From Burkholderiales bacterium (GTDB taxonomy: Bacteria > Pseudomonadota > Gammaproteobacteria > Burkholderiales > Burkholderiaceae_B), in the NCBI GenBank assembly GCA_027484315.1, contig JAIXTE010000097.1:1-64000 (forward strand): a stretch of DNA of 64,000 nt. Reading direction: 5' to 3'. Below the pieces are notes generated by a model. It saw only the letters and a list, made by a program, of their open reading frames with translations, was not told the DNA's origin and searched no databases. A program made the translations under genes and the position numbers. This document shows positions 29,943-39,951 of the stretch, piece after piece (position 1 is the first letter of the stretch; every line of letters starts with the position of its first letter).

Positions 29943-30215
29943 ATGAGCCCAAGTAAAGCCAAAACAGCACCGGCGCAAGCCGATCAGACCGCCAGCCAGG
30001 CCACTCCTGCGTCCTTTGAAGCCGCGGTGGCCGAACTTGAAGCCCTGGTAGACGTCATGGATTCTCAAAGTCTGGGGCTTGACCAATTGCTGACAGATTA
30101 CAAACGAGGCGCTTACCTGGTGAAATACTGCCGTGATCGCTTGAATCAGGTTCGGCAGGAAGTCACGGAAATTGAACTTGGCTTGAACAAACCTGTTGCC
30201 GAGGGTGATCAGTAA
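29943..30215 (+). CDS. xseB: Exodeoxyribonuclease VII small subunit
   Basis: The 90-residue product contains the XseB core SFEAAVAELEALVDVMDSQS, GLDQLLTDYKRGAYLVKYCR and DRLNQVRQEV, preceded by an Ala/Gln/Thr-rich leader of about 23 residues. XseB binds XseA, encoded 11 kb away at 40866, to form the single-strand-specific nuclease. The stop overlaps the ispA start (TAATG), and the xseB-ispA-dxs order is widely conserved in proteobacteria. Confidence 0.93.
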   Translation: MSPSKAKTAPAQADQTASQATPASFEAAVAELEALVDVMDSQSLGLDQLLTDYKRGAYLVKYCRDRLNQVRQEVTEIELGLNKPVAEGDQ

Positions 30216-31114
30216 TGCTTGCGTCACCTGCCCAAGTCAGCTGGTTTGACGACACACGTACCCGCTTTGAACCCTTGTTGGTCGATAAACTCGCCCATTT
30301 CAAGGGTCCATCTGGCATGTTGAACGAGGCGGTGGAGTACGCGCTGCTGGAAGGCGGCAAGCGCTTGCGGGCCATGTTGGTGTTTTCTGCCGGCCATGCG
30401 GTGGGTACGCCCATGCAGCAGTTGTCAGACGCAGCATGTGCCATCGAGGCCATGCATGCCTATTCACTGGTGCACGATGACCTGCCTAGTATGGACAACG
30501 ACGTGCTACGTCGCGGCAAGCCCACATGCCACGTAAAATTTGGTGAAGCCTTTGCCCTGCTGGCAGGTGATGCGCTCCAAACAGCCGCATTTCAGTGGCT
30601 TGCGGAATCGCAACAGGGTAGCGTGGCCGTGCGCATGCAACAAATTGCAGCATTGGCGGGTGCTTCCGGTTTGCAGGGAATGGCGGCAGGGCAGGCCATT
30701 GACTTGGCGCATGTAGGCAGATCCATGGATTTGCCAGCTTTGGAGCAGATGCACGCGAGGAAAACCGGTGATCTTATCCGTGCCTCCGTGCGAATGGGTT
30801 ATGTCAGCAACCCAGGCCTGTCGTCCGTTGAACGAGAGGGATTAGAGGCCTATGCCCATTGTTTGGGCTTGGCATATCAAGTGATTGACGACATATTGGA
30901 CGTAGAGTCCACCAGCGATGTGCTGGGTAAAACATCGGGAAAAGACGCCCTGAACAACAAGCCAACCATGGTGAGCTTGATGGGGCTGGCGCAAGCCAGG
31001 CAACTGCTTGAACAGTTGCGCCAACAGGCCCTGGCCGCCTGCGAGGTGATCGAGCAACACCGCCGCGCGCCCTTGGAAACTCTTGTAGAACTGATCACAA
31101 ACCGGAAATCATGA
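30215..31114 (+). CDS. ispA: Farnesyl diphosphate synthase
   Basis: IspA condenses isopentenyl and dimethylallyl/geranyl diphosphates to farnesyl diphosphate. The 299-residue protein has both aspartate-rich motifs, DDLPSMDND near residue 89 (the short-chain type) and [20 protein letters not shown] near 225, plus [12 protein letters not shown] and YSLVHDDLP. It starts at the ATG overlapping the xseB stop, and its own stop overlaps the dxs start (ATGA). This is a tightly coupled isoprenoid operon. Confidence 0.95.
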   Translation: MLASPAQVSWFDDTRTRFEPLLVDKLAHFKGPSGMLNEAVEYALLEGGKRLRAMLVFSAGHAVGTPMQQLSDAACAIEAMHAYSLVHDDLPSMDNDVLRRGKPTCHVKFGEAFALLAGDALQTAAFQWLAESQQGSVAVRMQQIAALAGASGLQGMAAGQAIDLAHVGRSMDLPALEQMHARKTGDLIRASVRMGYVSNPGLSSVEREGLEAYAHCLGLAYQVIDDILDVESTSDVLGKTSGKDALNNKPTMVSLMGLAQARQLLEQLRQQALAACEVIEQHRRAPLETLVELITNRKS

Positions 31115-33030
31115 GCGATTTGCTGAAAAAAATTGACTGCCCTGCTGACTTGCGTCGACTGTCTGAAAACCAGTTACCCATGTTGGCCGACGAGTTGCGC
31201 AATTACATTGTGGAGCAAGTGGCCAAAACAGGTGGGCATCTGTCGTCAAATCTGGGTACGGTTGAGTTGACAGTGGCTTTGCACTACGTGTTCAACACCC
31301 CCAACGACCGGGTGGTTTGGGACGTGGGTCATCAAACCTATCCCCACAAGATATTGACGGGCCGTCGCGATGCCATGCCGGGTCTGCGACAACTGGGTGG
31401 CATTTCAGGTTTCCCCAAGCGGTCTGAATCGGAATATGACGCCTTTGGCACCGCGCACTCCAGCACATCCATTTCTGCCGCGCTGGGCATGGCCGTTGCA
31501 TCCCGCAATCTGGGTGTGAATCGCAAGCACATTGCCGTAATCGGCGATGGTTCCATGACAGCCGGCATGGCCTTTGAAGCCTTGAACAACGCGGGAGTGA
31601 CGCCTGACATTGATCTGCTCGTGATCTTGAACGACAACGACATGTCAATCTCGCCACCTGTGGGTGCGCTGAACAAATATCTGGCCAAACTGTTGTCCGG
31701 CCGCATGTTGAACAATGTCAAGGAAGTGGGCAAGGGCATTCTGGGTGTTGCCCCCCCCTTGTATGAACTGGCGCATCGCCTTGAAGAGCATGTGAAAGGC
31801 ATGATGAGCCCGGCCACTTTGTTCGAAGAGTTTGGCTTTAATTATTATGGCCCGATCGACGGACATGATCTGGACGCCCTGGTGCCTACCTTGCAGAATC
31901 TGCGGGCCATGAAAGGGCCACTTTTCCTGCATGTCATCACCAAAAAGGGCGCGGGATACAAACTGGCTGAACAGGACCCGGTCTTGTACCATGGCCCTGG
32001 CAAGTTTGATCCCAGCATCGGTATCCAGAAGTCGACTACCCCCAAGCCTCCCACCTACACCCAGATTTTTGGCAAGTGGTTGTGCGACATGGCCCAGTCT
32101 GACCGCAAGCTGGTGGGCATCACGCCAGCCATGCGGGAAGGCTCTGGCATGGTTGAATTTGAGCGCCGCTTCCCATCGCGTTATTTCGATGTGGGTATTG
32201 CCGAACAGCATGCAGTTACCTTTGCCGCGGGCTTGGCCTGTGAGGGGATGAAGCCGGTTGTGGCCATTTATTCCACATTCCTGCAGCGCGCTTACGACCA
32301 GTTGATCCACGATGTCGCCTTGCAAAATCTGGATGTCACCTTCGCACTGGACCGTGCTGGTTTGGTGGGTGCTGACGGCGCAACCCATGCTGGCAACTAC
32401 GACATTGCCTACCTGCGCTGTATTCCGAACATGGTGATTGCAGCACCGTCCAATGAAGACGAATGCCGCAAGCTGCTGTCCACTGCTTACCAATACCCGG
32501 GCTGCGCTTCTGTGCGGTATCCGCGCGGTGTCGGGCCAGGTGTGGTGGCTGACGAATCCCTGGATACGCTTGAAATCGGCAAGGCCATTGTGCGATATTC
32601 CCCCGATTTGGCTGAACACAAGCTTGCAATACTGGCTTTTGGCTCTATTTGTGAATCAAGTCTCGAAGCTGGCCGCGCCTTGGGCGCGACAGTGGTGGAC
32701 ATGCGGTGGGTCAAGCCGATTGATGGCGACCTGTTGAAGCGGCTTGCCGAGCAGCGCTACAGCTTCGTGACCGTGGAAGAGGGTTGTATCATGGGCGGCG
32801 CGGGTTCTGCGGTCAGCGAATACCTGCATGCCCATGGTTTTAACAATGCAGTGTTGCAACTCGGTTTGCCCGATGAGTTTATTGATCACGGCGACCCTGT
32901 TATTCTGCTCAAGAATCTGGGGCTGGACGCCCAAGGCATCGAAACGTCCATCAAGCAGCACTTTGGCGAGCTCTTTGATCGCCACACCAATGTGGTCCGC
33001 CATGTAGCAGGGCGCGCCGCGAACACATGA
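31111..33030 (+). CDS. dxs: 1-deoxy-D-xylulose-5-phosphate synthase
   Basis: Dxs is the thiamine-diphosphate enzyme making DXP from pyruvate and glyceraldehyde 3-phosphate, the first step of the MEP pathway. The 639-residue product has [19 protein letters not shown], the ThDP motif [18 protein letters not shown] ending in [19 protein letters not shown], and the transketolase pyrimidine domain with [17 protein letters not shown] and [15 protein letters not shown]. It overlaps ispA by four bases and is followed by folE2 after seven bases, so at least four genes form one operon. With ispH at 61857 and ispA here, several isoprenoid steps lie in this window. Confidence 0.97.
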   Translation: MSDLLKKIDCPADLRRLSENQLPMLADELRNYIVEQVAKTGGHLSSNLGTVELTVALHYVFNTPNDRVVWDVGHQTYPHKILTGRRDAMPGLRQLGGISGFPKRSESEYDAFGTAHSSTSISAALGMAVASRNLGVNRKHIAVIGDGSMTAGMAFEALNNAGVTPDIDLLVILNDNDMSISPPVGALNKYLAKLLSGRMLNNVKEVGKGILGVAPPLYELAHRLEEHVKGMMSPATLFEEFGFNYYGPIDGHDLDALVPTLQNLRAMKGPLFLHVITKKGAGYKLAEQDPVLYHGPGKFDPSIGIQKSTTPKPPTYTQIFGKWLCDMAQSDRKLVGITPAMREGSGMVEFERRFPSRYFDVGIAEQHAVTFAAGLACEGMKPVVAIYSTFLQRAYDQLIHDVALQNLDVTFALDRAGLVGADGATHAGNYDIAYLRCIPNMVIAAPSNEDECRKLLSTAYQYPGCASVRYPRGVGPGVVADESLDTLEIGKAIVRYSPDLAEHKLAILAFGSICESSLEAGRALGATVVDMRWVKPIDGDLLKRLAEQRYSFVTVEEGCIMGGAGSAVSEYLHAHGFNNAVLQLGLPDEFIDHGDPVILLKNLGLDAQGIETSIKQHFGELFDRHTNVVRHVAGRAANT

Positions 33031-33037
33031 GGAAGTT

Positions 33038-33868
33038 ATGAATACACGTGACAAAGGCTTGGAGAACGCCGTGGCCAATAACCCAATCGACCAGGTCATT
33101 CCCGATGTCCAAAGCACCATTGACACCCGCCACATTGCCATCCAGTCGGTTGGTATCCGGTCTGTCAAGTATCCGGTTTTAATTGAACTGCAGGGTCAGA
33201 AGGCCATGCCTTCAGTGGCCGAGTTTGAAATGACCGTGTTCCTGCCTGCAGACCAGAAAGGCACGCACATGTCACGTTTCATCGCGTTGCTTGAGGAATC
33301 CCAGGGCAGCGTGCTGACCGTGAGCGGTTTCCGCGCCATGCTGGTTGAAATGTTGAAGCGCCTTGATGCACCCTCTGGACGCGTCAAAATGGAGTTGCCT
33401 TATTTTCTGTCGAAAGTGGCGCCCATTAGTGGTGTGTCCAGTTTGATGGATTACCAGTTGACACTGGAAGGTTCAGCCTCTGAAGCAGGTCAGGATATCT
33501 ACCTGACTGTTGTAGTGCCGGTGACCAGCCTGTGCCCATGTTCCAAGAAGATTTCCGAATATGGCGCACACAATCAGCGGTCGCATGTCACTGCGCGCGT
33601 GCAGCTGAGAGAGGACGTGGACATTGCCCAGTTCATTTCAGCGATCGAGCAGCAGGCCTCTTGCGAATTGTACGGTTTGCTCAAGCGTCCTGATGAAAAG
33701 TACGTCACTGAGCGGGCTTACGACAACCCCAAGTTTGTGGAAGACCTGGTTCGTGATGTGGCTATCGCCATGCACAAGTTTGAGCAGATCGGCCACTACA
33801 CTGTGGAAGCTGAAAACTTCGAATCAATCCACAACCACTCGGCTTATGCGCGCATTGATCGCGTTTAA
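33038..33868 (+). CDS. folE2: GTP cyclohydrolase FolE2
   Basis: FolE2 (type IB) converts GTP to dihydroneopterin triphosphate for folate synthesis and is the metal-flexible alternative to FolE. The 276-residue protein shows the family signature VTSLCPCSKKISEYGAHNQR followed by SHV, with the catalytic cysteine, and VGIRSVKYPVLIEL near the N-terminus. The ATG at 33038 has GAGGAAG just upstream. Being at the end of the xseB-ispA-dxs operon suggests constitutive expression rather than the zinc-starvation control typical of duplicated folE2 copies. Whether a folE copy exists elsewhere cannot be seen. Confidence 0.94.
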   Translation: MNTRDKGLENAVANNPIDQVIPDVQSTIDTRHIAIQSVGIRSVKYPVLIELQGQKAMPSVAEFEMTVFLPADQKGTHMSRFIALLEESQGSVLTVSGFRAMLVEMLKRLDAPSGRVKMELPYFLSKVAPISGVSSLMDYQLTLEGSASEAGQDIYLTVVVPVTSLCPCSKKISEYGAHNQRSHVTARVQLREDVDIAQFISAIEQQASCELYGLLKRPDEKYVTERAYDNPKFVEDLVRDVAIAMHKFEQIGHYTVEAENFESIHNHSAYARIDRV

Positions 33869-33905
33869 GCCTGTGCTTGCCTGATCTTCAGCGCGCTGTA
33901 AGATT

Positions 33906-33944
33906 CACCCCCGACAATACACAACAAAATTAAATGTCGGGGTG
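33906..33944. other. Stem-loop between folE2 and the DUF3579 gene
   Basis: CACCCCCGACA (33906-33916) pairs with TGTCGGGGTG (33935-33944) with one bulged C, around an A-rich 18-base loop. No T-run follows, so it is not a classical terminator. It lies 30 bp before the next start codon and could be a transcript 3' end or a 5' leader structure. Confidence 0.5.
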
Positions 33945-33973
33945 CGCGAGCACACCTCAGGAGCAACTTTGAT

Positions 33974-34303
33974 ATGGCTGAACCACCCACGGTCAAGCCC
34001 AAGGAATTATTCATTCTCGGGTTAACGTCATCGGGAAGGGCATTTCGTCCCTCCGATTGGGCAGAACGCCTTTGCGGGGTGCTGTCCTGCTATCGCCCAC
34101 CTGGCCGGCAACAAAGCCAGCAGCATTTGGCTTACAGCCCGTATGCCAAACCCATTGTGATGAATAGTGTGAAATGCGTGGTGATCGACGAACGCCTGCG
34201 TGAAATCGAGCCCATGGCCATGACCTTTGTGCTGAACTTCGCCAGAGACAATGATTTGCAGGTGCTTGATGCCTGCCTGTTGCCTGATCCGCCGCAAAGC
34301 TAG
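33974..34303 (+). CDS. DUF3579 domain-containing protein
   Basis: This 109-residue soluble protein contains KELFILGLTSSGRAFRPSDWAERLCGVLS near the N-terminus and ECVVIDERL-like residues (KCVVIDERLREIEP) in the middle. That pattern belongs to DUF3579, a family of unknown function found mostly in betaproteobacteria. There are no membrane segments or known catalytic motifs. The start ATG has AGGAGC 10 bases upstream. It is followed by a strong bidirectional terminator shared with rpsT. Confidence 0.85.
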   Translation: MAEPPTVKPKELFILGLTSSGRAFRPSDWAERLCGVLSCYRPPGRQQSQQHLAYSPYAKPIVMNSVKCVVIDERLREIEPMAMTFVLNFARDNDLQVLDACLLPDPPQS

Positions 34304-34320
34304 AAATCTTCAGAAAACAC

Positions 34321-34352
34321 AAAAAGCCCCTTGCAATCAAGGGGCTTTTTTT
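34321..34352. terminator. Bidirectional intrinsic terminator between DUF3579 gene and rpsT
   Basis: GCCCCTTG/CAAGGGGC (8 bp, loop CAAT) is preceded by five A and followed by seven T. It can serve the plus-strand DUF3579 gene and the minus-strand rpsT. Confidence 0.93.
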
Positions 34353-34423
34353 ATGTTCGGCAGAACTGCTTGGTAGGCTGTTTAGTGAGCCGCTTAGTGG
34401 CCCACAATTGGTGGCCTAATTAG

Positions 34424-34690
34424 TTAGGCTGCCATGCCTTTTACAAGCGCTGACAAGCGTGACTTGTTGCGTGAGGCCTTGTTTTTGTGGATCAGGTCCT
34501 TGTCGGCAACGCGGTCCAGAATGCGGGTTGTTTCGCGATAAACTGCTTGCGCGACAGTTTTGTCGCCTGCTTCAACAGCAGCGCGTACTTTTTTAACCGC
34601 AGTTCTCATCGCTGAGCGAATGGCAGAGTTGTGCGCATTTGCTTTGGCGGCTTGTTTTGCGCGCTTGCGCGCCTGTGCTGAGTTGGCCAT
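34424..34690 (-). CDS. rpsT: 30S ribosomal protein S20
   Basis: The 88-residue, highly basic helical protein is bS20: [20 protein letters not shown], followed by [20 protein letters not shown] and [16 protein letters not shown]. The length matches the family (87-88). The ATG at 34690 gives the canonical N-terminus; the frame is open 22 codons upstream. It is divergent from murJ, an arrangement (rpsT next to murJ) conserved in many proteobacteria. Confidence 0.97.
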   Translation of the reverse strand: MANSAQARKRAKQAAKANAHNSAIRSAMRTAVKKVRAAVEAGDKTVAQAVYRETTRILDRVADKDLIHKNKASRNKSRLSALVKGMAA

Positions 34691-34763
34691 ATTGCTTGTT
34701 CCAGGGTGTAGAATTCGAAAACCCGCAATTTTAACAAAATAACAGGCGTTTAACAATCACTAT

Positions 34764-36335
34764 ATGAATTTATTGAAGTCGGCTGCTGTGGTCAGCGCCA
34801 TGACATTGTTGTCCCGAATCACCGGATTGATTCGAGAGACAATCACCGCGCGCCTCTTGGGGGCAGGGGCCGAGTCGGATGCTTTTTTTATCGCATTTCG
34901 AATTCCCAACCTCTTGCGTCGTCTTTTTGCAGAAGGCGCGTTTTCCCAGGCATTTATTCCAATTTTGTCGCAAACCAATGCGGTTGAGGGCAAAGCAGCA
35001 GCTGTTGATCTCGCTCGGCGCGTCAGTTCCCTCCTGTTTGTTACGCTCTTGTTGATCGTGGTGCTGGGTGTATTGGGCGGCAGTTGGGTGGTCATGGGTA
35101 TGGCCAGCGGGCTTGAAGTGGGCAGCGACCAATTTGAACTGACCGTGTTGCTGACCCAGTGGATGTTTCCCTACATCTTGTTGATATCCATGGTGGCACT
35201 GGCTTCGGGTTTGTTGAACACCTTCAGGTCGTTTGCCCTGCCTGCATTCGCGCCGGTGCTGTTGAACATCAGTTTTATCGCAGGCGCCTTGCTGCTGGCA
35301 CCGTACTTTGATGAAGCTGTCAAAGCGTTTGCAATTGCTGTCATGGTCGGTGGCATCTTGCAGGTGGCGGTGCTTTGGTATGGGTTGGCCCGCACCGGGT
35401 GCTGGATCAATCCCTTGTCTGGCCTGGGTTCAATCAGGGCTGCATGGCGGGACGAGCAGGTGCGCAGGGTATTGAAAAACATGGTGCCCGCAACATTGGC
35501 TGTGTCTGTGGCTCAGATCAGCCTGATTATCAATACCAACATTGCATCCCACCTGGACAAGGGCAGCGTGTCCTGGATTTCATATGGCGACCGGCTCATG
35601 GAGTTTCCAACCGCCTTGCTTGGCGTGGCCCTTGGAACGGTGCTGTTGCCGTCCCTTTCGGCAGCTGCCACGCGAAGTCACGACGAGTTTTCGCGCTTGA
35701 TGGACTGGGGTTTGCGTTTAACCGTTGTGTTTGTGTTGCCCGCAGCAATCGGCATGGGGCTTTTTTCAGAGGCCTTGGTGGCCTTGTTGTTTCACTATGG
35801 CCGGTTTGATGCAGTGGATGTTGCCATGACCAGCCAGGCTGTTGTGGCCTATAGCCTTGGCCTTGCCGGTTTGGTACTGGTGAAAATTCTGGCCCCCGGT
35901 TTTTATGCCAAACAAGACATACGCACACCTGTGAAGATCGGAATTCTGGTGGTTGTGACCACGCAATTGATGAACCTGGTGTTTGTGCCCTTGTATGGGC
36001 ATGCTGGGTTGCCTTTGAGTATCAGCGCTGGTGCCTTGCTCAACGCAAGCGTGTTGTATTGGGGCTTGCGCCGGCGTGGCCTGTATACCCCTTCAACAGG
36101 CTGGGCCATGTACTTCATCAAGGTGTCGCTGGCTGCAGTAGCCATGGGTGTTGGTCTGTGGTTCATGAACCAGCAGTTTGACTGGTTGGCCATGGCGGCA
36201 ACCCCAGTGCTTCGAATTGCTGCCGTGTTGGGCGTGATTGCGGTGTGCGGTTTGATCTACTTCGCCGTGCTGGCTGTGTTGGGGCTGAATCCCAGGCGCT
36301 TGATTCGCAAGCCTGCCGGGCAGGCGAATTCCTGA
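34764..36335 (+). CDS. murJ: Lipid II flippase MurJ
   Basis: MurJ moves lipid II across the inner membrane for peptidoglycan synthesis. The 523-residue protein has 14 predicted helices, and its N-terminus shows the MVF/MOP-family signature SRITGLIRETITARLLGAG, DAFFIAFRIPNLLRRLFAEG and AFSQAFIPIL, with conserved arginines of the central cavity. Later blocks include SWISYGDRLMEFPTALLGVALGTVLLP and APGFYAKQDIRTPVKIG. It is monocistronic, with the structured 200 bp element directly downstream. Confidence 0.96.
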   Translation: MNLLKSAAVVSAMTLLSRITGLIRETITARLLGAGAESDAFFIAFRIPNLLRRLFAEGAFSQAFIPILSQTNAVEGKAAAVDLARRVSSLLFVTLLLIVVLGVLGGSWVVMGMASGLEVGSDQFELTVLLTQWMFPYILLISMVALASGLLNTFRSFALPAFAPVLLNISFIAGALLLAPYFDEAVKAFAIAVMVGGILQVAVLWYGLARTGCWINPLSGLGSIRAAWRDEQVRRVLKNMVPATLAVSVAQISLIINTNIASHLDKGSVSWISYGDRLMEFPTALLGVALGTVLLPSLSAAATRSHDEFSRLMDWGLRLTVVFVLPAAIGMGLFSEALVALLFHYGRFDAVDVAMTSQAVVAYSLGLAGLVLVKILAPGFYAKQDIRTPVKIGILVVVTTQLMNLVFVPLYGHAGLPLSISAGALLNASVLYWGLRRRGLYTPSTGWAMYFIKVSLAAVAMGVGLWFMNQQFDWLAMAATPVLRIAAVLGVIAVCGLIYFAVLAVLGLNPRRLIRKPAGQANS

Positions 36336-36359
36336 CGTAGCAAGATCGAGATGCAGTAA

Positions 36360-36560
36360 CCGAGGTCAGACACACAGCATTGTTATCGACTTCAATGCCC
36401 GCCCGCCATTCCGGCAACTTGCGATGAATTGGGCCGCAGGCCCCCGGAAGCCGCCATTGCGGTTCCGGCATTCATTGCGGGTTGCGCAAGGAATGGCCAC
36501 AGCAGCAAGTATTCTCGATGGGCGGTGCCTGTCGGTAACAAGCTGTGTGTCTGATCTCGG
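36360..36560. repeat. 200 bp cruciform element between murJ and adk
   Basis: The outer arms 36360-36390 and 36531-36560 are complementary over about 28 bases with one mismatch near the base, one bulge and one wobble (core CAGACACACAGC with GCTGTGTGTCTG). Inside, CCATTCC (36406-36412) pairs with GGAATGG (36490-36496), and GCAAC...ATGAAT pairs with ATTCAT...GTTGC. At the tip are two hairpins: GGGCC-GCA-GGCCC (36431-36443), and CCGGAA/TTCCGG closing 36444-36468. No protein is encoded. The gap 36336-36666 holds nothing else recognisable. The tip with two hairpins recalls the 122 bp elements, but the sequence is different. Confidence 0.8.
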
Positions 36561-36666
36561 GTACGAGCGTGTAGATTTGCAGCGGTGAATTTACGTTTGG
36601 CAGAGACTTGCCATGACAGCCGCAGCACCCGCGCAAGTAAGTCGCAGGCGCCGCAGCATGTTTGAT

Positions 36667-37383
<717 letters not shown>

Positions 37384-37492
37384 TTATTTCTGGCTGTTTT
37401 TTTATTCTTATTCGAGACCGATGCGATTATGGGTGGTTCAACTTGCAGCAAACTTACCCCGTGGCAGGCCCGAATAGTTATTCTTTGATCGT

Positions 37493-38260
37493 TCAGCCCG
37501 AACGAGACCCGAACAAAGACCTCACTTTTTCAAGGTCATGGGCGGTGTCTACCCCGGGTAGCGGGGCATCCTGAATCATACACACTTTTATCCGAAAGCC
37601 ATTGGCCAGCGCCCGCAGTTGTTCAAGTGATTCGAGCAGCTCTATAGGGGTCGGGGGCAAGGTTTGATATTTCTTCAAAAACCGGGTTCGGTACGCATAA
37701 AGACCAATGTGACGTATGCCAAGTTGCCCTTCGGGGGCACTGACTGGCCAGGATTGTTCGCTATACGCATCGCGTGGGTACGGGATGGGTGCGCGTGAAA
37801 AATACAGCGCATCCCCGTCTTCCCGCATGGCAATTTTCACCACATTGGGGTTCTTGAATTCTTCCCAGTTGTCGATCGCATGCCCGCAGGTTGCAATGTC
37901 CTGTTGCCCGGTCAACAAGGCGTTGGCCACCAGGTCGATCAACTTGGGGTCGATCAGTGGTTCGTCACCCTGAACATTGACCACCACCGTGTCGTCGCTC
38001 CAGCCTTTCAGGTGGGCCACTTCGGCAATCCGGTCTGTACCCGTGGGCCAATCGCCCCGTGTCATCAGCACTTGCAAGCCATGCGCTTTGCAAATGGATT
38101 CAATGTCCGGGTGGTCTGTTGCAACCAGCACTTCGTCTGCGCCAGACTTCATAGCCTGCTCGGCCACGCGCACCACCATGGGTTTGCCTGCAATGTCCAG
38201 CAAAGGTTTGCCCGGCAATCGAGTCGATGCGTGACGGGCCGGAATAACGGCTTTGTACAT
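37493..38260 (-). CDS. kdsB: 3-deoxy-manno-octulosonate cytidylyltransferase
   Basis: KdsB activates KDO as CMP-KDO for lipopolysaccharide inner-core synthesis. The 255-residue nucleotidyltransferase has VIPARHASTRLPGKPLLDI at the N-terminus, VVNVQGDEPLID with metal-binding aspartate, and the family segment SRAPIPYPRDAY followed by HIGLYAYR. It lies six bases after the Trm112-like gene, in the conserved lpxK-Trm112-kdsB order. Confidence 0.96.
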   Translation of the reverse strand: MYKAVIPARHASTRLPGKPLLDIAGKPMVVRVAEQAMKSGADEVLVATDHPDIESICKAHGLQVLMTRGDWPTGTDRIAEVAHLKGWSDDTVVVNVQGDEPLIDPKLIDLVANALLTGQQDIATCGHAIDNWEEFKNPNVVKIAMREDGDALYFSRAPIPYPRDAYSEQSWPVSAPEGQLGIRHIGLYAYRTRFLKKYQTLPPTPIELLESLEQLRALANGFRIKVCMIQDAPLPGVDTAHDLEKVRSLFGSRSG

Positions 38261-38266
38261 GCGGGT

Positions 38267-38443
38267 TCAGTTGTTTGAAGTTTGAATTGGCTCTGCCTGC
38301 TCCACGAGCATGATGGGAATACCGTCACGCACGGGGAAAGCGAGTTTGTCCGCCTTGCACATCAGAAATCCGTCTGAAGGACGCTTTTCCAGCGGGCCCT
38401 TGCAAATGGGGCAAACCAGGATATCAATCAATTGTGGATCCAA
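38267..38443 (-). CDS. Trm112/YcaR family small zinc-ribbon-like protein
   Basis: This 58-residue protein is easily missed because it starts with TTG (38443) and overlaps the end of lpxK by 20 bases. The start is preceded by AGAGGAC four bases upstream. The sequence begins MDPQLIDILVCPICKGPLEK and continues with FLMCKADKLAFPVRDGIPIML, the Trm112/YcaR signature. Three cysteines are present (CPIC and the later C). In bacteria these proteins are of uncertain function; eukaryotic Trm112 activates methyltransferases. The lpxK-Trm112-kdsB order is conserved in proteobacteria. Confidence 0.9.
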   Translation of the reverse strand: MDPQLIDILVCPICKGPLEKRPSDGFLMCKADKLAFPVRDGIPIMLVEQAEPIQTSNN

Positions 38444-39518
38444 TGCAGTCCTCTAGGGCTTGAGTCAGGGCAGGGGGCAGTTCAACGGTGATTTCAGCCA
38501 CCCACACCTTGTGGTTCGATGCGTTTAATTTTACGGCATCTTTGCCGCTTGTTATCAGCACTTGCTGATCGAACTGCGCGCAAAAATTGTCCGGGTAGTT
38601 GTAATGGTCGGGAAGGCCCACTGTGTTTTGCAACAGAATCCCCGAGGCATTCAATGCTTGGAACAGTTTTTCCGGGTTGCCAATGCCGGTGAAAGCCATG
38701 ACAGATCCGTGTTTCCACTGCGCCTGGGCCTGCTCGATATTCAACAGTTGGCCCGATTTCAAATGCCGGAAACCTGCCAGTTTCACCTGAATGGAATACC
38801 AGTTGGGCTGAGCTGGCAGCTTCAGTGCATCACTGAGCCGGGCTGTCGATACATTGGAGCACAACACGGAATCCACTGTATTCAGCCGTGAGAGCGGTTC
38901 CCGCAAAGGGCCTGCAGGCAGCAGTTTGCCGTTACCCTGCCCACGTTCGTCGAATACGACCCATTCCAGTTGCCTTTTCAGGCGGTGGTGTTGAAGGCCA
39001 TCGTCCGACACGATCAGGTCGAGATCGGGAAATGCGGACAATAAGGTATCAACGGCTTGGGTTCTGTCGGCACAGATTGCAACTGGACACCGGGTTTCAG
39101 TGGCTAGAAACAGGGGCTCGTCACCTGCGTCTTGTGCGGATGGCAATGGTTGGGCCGGGTCGATCAGCAATGCACCTTTTCCAGAACGGCCATAACCACG
39201 GCTCACGATACCCACTTTTCTGCCCGTGCTGGAAAGGTAGCGACAAACGGCCATCACAACAGGCGTTTTTCCGGCTCCCCCTGCAATCAGATTGCCTACC
39301 ACCAGTACCGGTGGGTTGGTTGGCATCTTGCATGCCATTATTTTGGTGGTTTGTCGGCTTGCAAAGCGCAACAAACGGTACACCAGTGTCAGGCTTTCAA
39401 GCGTTGCCTGCTTGATGAGGCCGGGTTGCTGCCCGCCGTACCAAATCTGCAGCAGTTCTTTTTCGAATTTGCCTGCGCGTTCGCCAGCACTGTCACTTGC
39501 ATGGCCATCCTTGTTCAT
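38424..39518 (-). CDS. lpxK: Tetraacyldisaccharide 4'-kinase
   Basis: LpxK phosphorylates the lipid A disaccharide at the 4' position at the inner membrane. The 364-residue protein has an N-terminal membrane-associated helix region (YRLLRFASRQ), the P-loop VVGNLIAGGAGKTPVVMAV, GIVSRGYGRSGKG, and the catalytic-region DLIVSDDGLQHHRLKR. The N-terminal ~25 residues are polar and longer than in E. coli (328 residues in total). The start ATG overlaps the exbD stop (ATGA). Confidence 0.95.
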   Translation of the reverse strand: MNKDGHASDSAGERAGKFEKELLQIWYGGQQPGLIKQATLESLTLVYRLLRFASRQTTKIMACKMPTNPPVLVVGNLIAGGAGKTPVVMAVCRYLSSTGRKVGIVSRGYGRSGKGALLIDPAQPLPSAQDAGDEPLFLATETRCPVAICADRTQAVDTLLSAFPDLDLIVSDDGLQHHRLKRQLEWVVFDERGQGNGKLLPAGPLREPLSRLNTVDSVLCSNVSTARLSDALKLPAQPNWYSIQVKLAGFRHLKSGQLLNIEQAQAQWKHGSVMAFTGIGNPEKLFQALNASGILLQNTVGLPDHYNYPDNFCAQFDQQVLITSGKDAVKLNASNHKVWVAEITVELPPALTQALEDCIGSTID

Positions 39519-39943
39519 GGCGCTTTGCCACCTGCCGTGGCAATGGATACCCGCGCAACACCCAAAGATGCAAGCATGTCCATCACCAGCACCACCGATT
39601 GATGGGTTGCAGCCGCATCCGCTTCCACCACAGCCCGGCGCTCTTCGCCGTCTTTGTTCGTTGCCATGGCTTTGGTGAGTTCCCGGCGAAGCTGTGTTTC
39701 ATTCAACACCCCCAGGTTGCCAAAGGCATAGTTGCCATCCCGACCAATCCGTATCCGAAGTGCTTCCGTGGGTGCAGTGTCTTCTTTGGCGCTTTGTGTA
39801 CCCGGCAGGTCCACTTCCAGCTGGCTGGGTTGCATGAAAGTGGTGGACACGACCAGGAAAATGACAATCACCAAAAGCACATCGATCAAGGGAATCAGAT
39901 TGATGTCAGGTGCTTCCGAGGGGGCGATCCGCTTGATTCTCAC
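39515..39943 (-). CDS. exbD: Biopolymer transport protein ExbD/TolR family
   Basis: This single-pass inner-membrane protein works with ExbB to harvest proton-motive force. The 142-residue product has one N-terminal helix (INLIPLIDVLLVIVIFLVVST) with the conserved protonatable aspartate in PLIDVLL, and a periplasmic domain. The GTG at 39943 was chosen because TGAGG lies six bases upstream; the longer TTG form at 39949 would sit directly on that site. No TonB gene is adjacent. In betaproteobacteria this exbB-exbD pair heads the lpxK cluster and may energise envelope processes other than iron uptake. Confidence 0.9.
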   Translation of the reverse strand: MRIKRIAPSEAPDINLIPLIDVLLVIVIFLVVSTTFMQPSQLEVDLPGTQSAKEDTAPTEALRIRIGRDGNYAFGNLGVLNETQLRRELTKAMATNKDGEERRAVVEADAAATHQSVVLVMDMLASLGVARVSIATAGGKAP

Positions 39944-39951
39944 AATCAACC

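Noticed and set aside
31645-32619. A 324-residue open frame antisense to dxs
   Set aside because: Same reason: a shadow of codon bias in a conserved gene.
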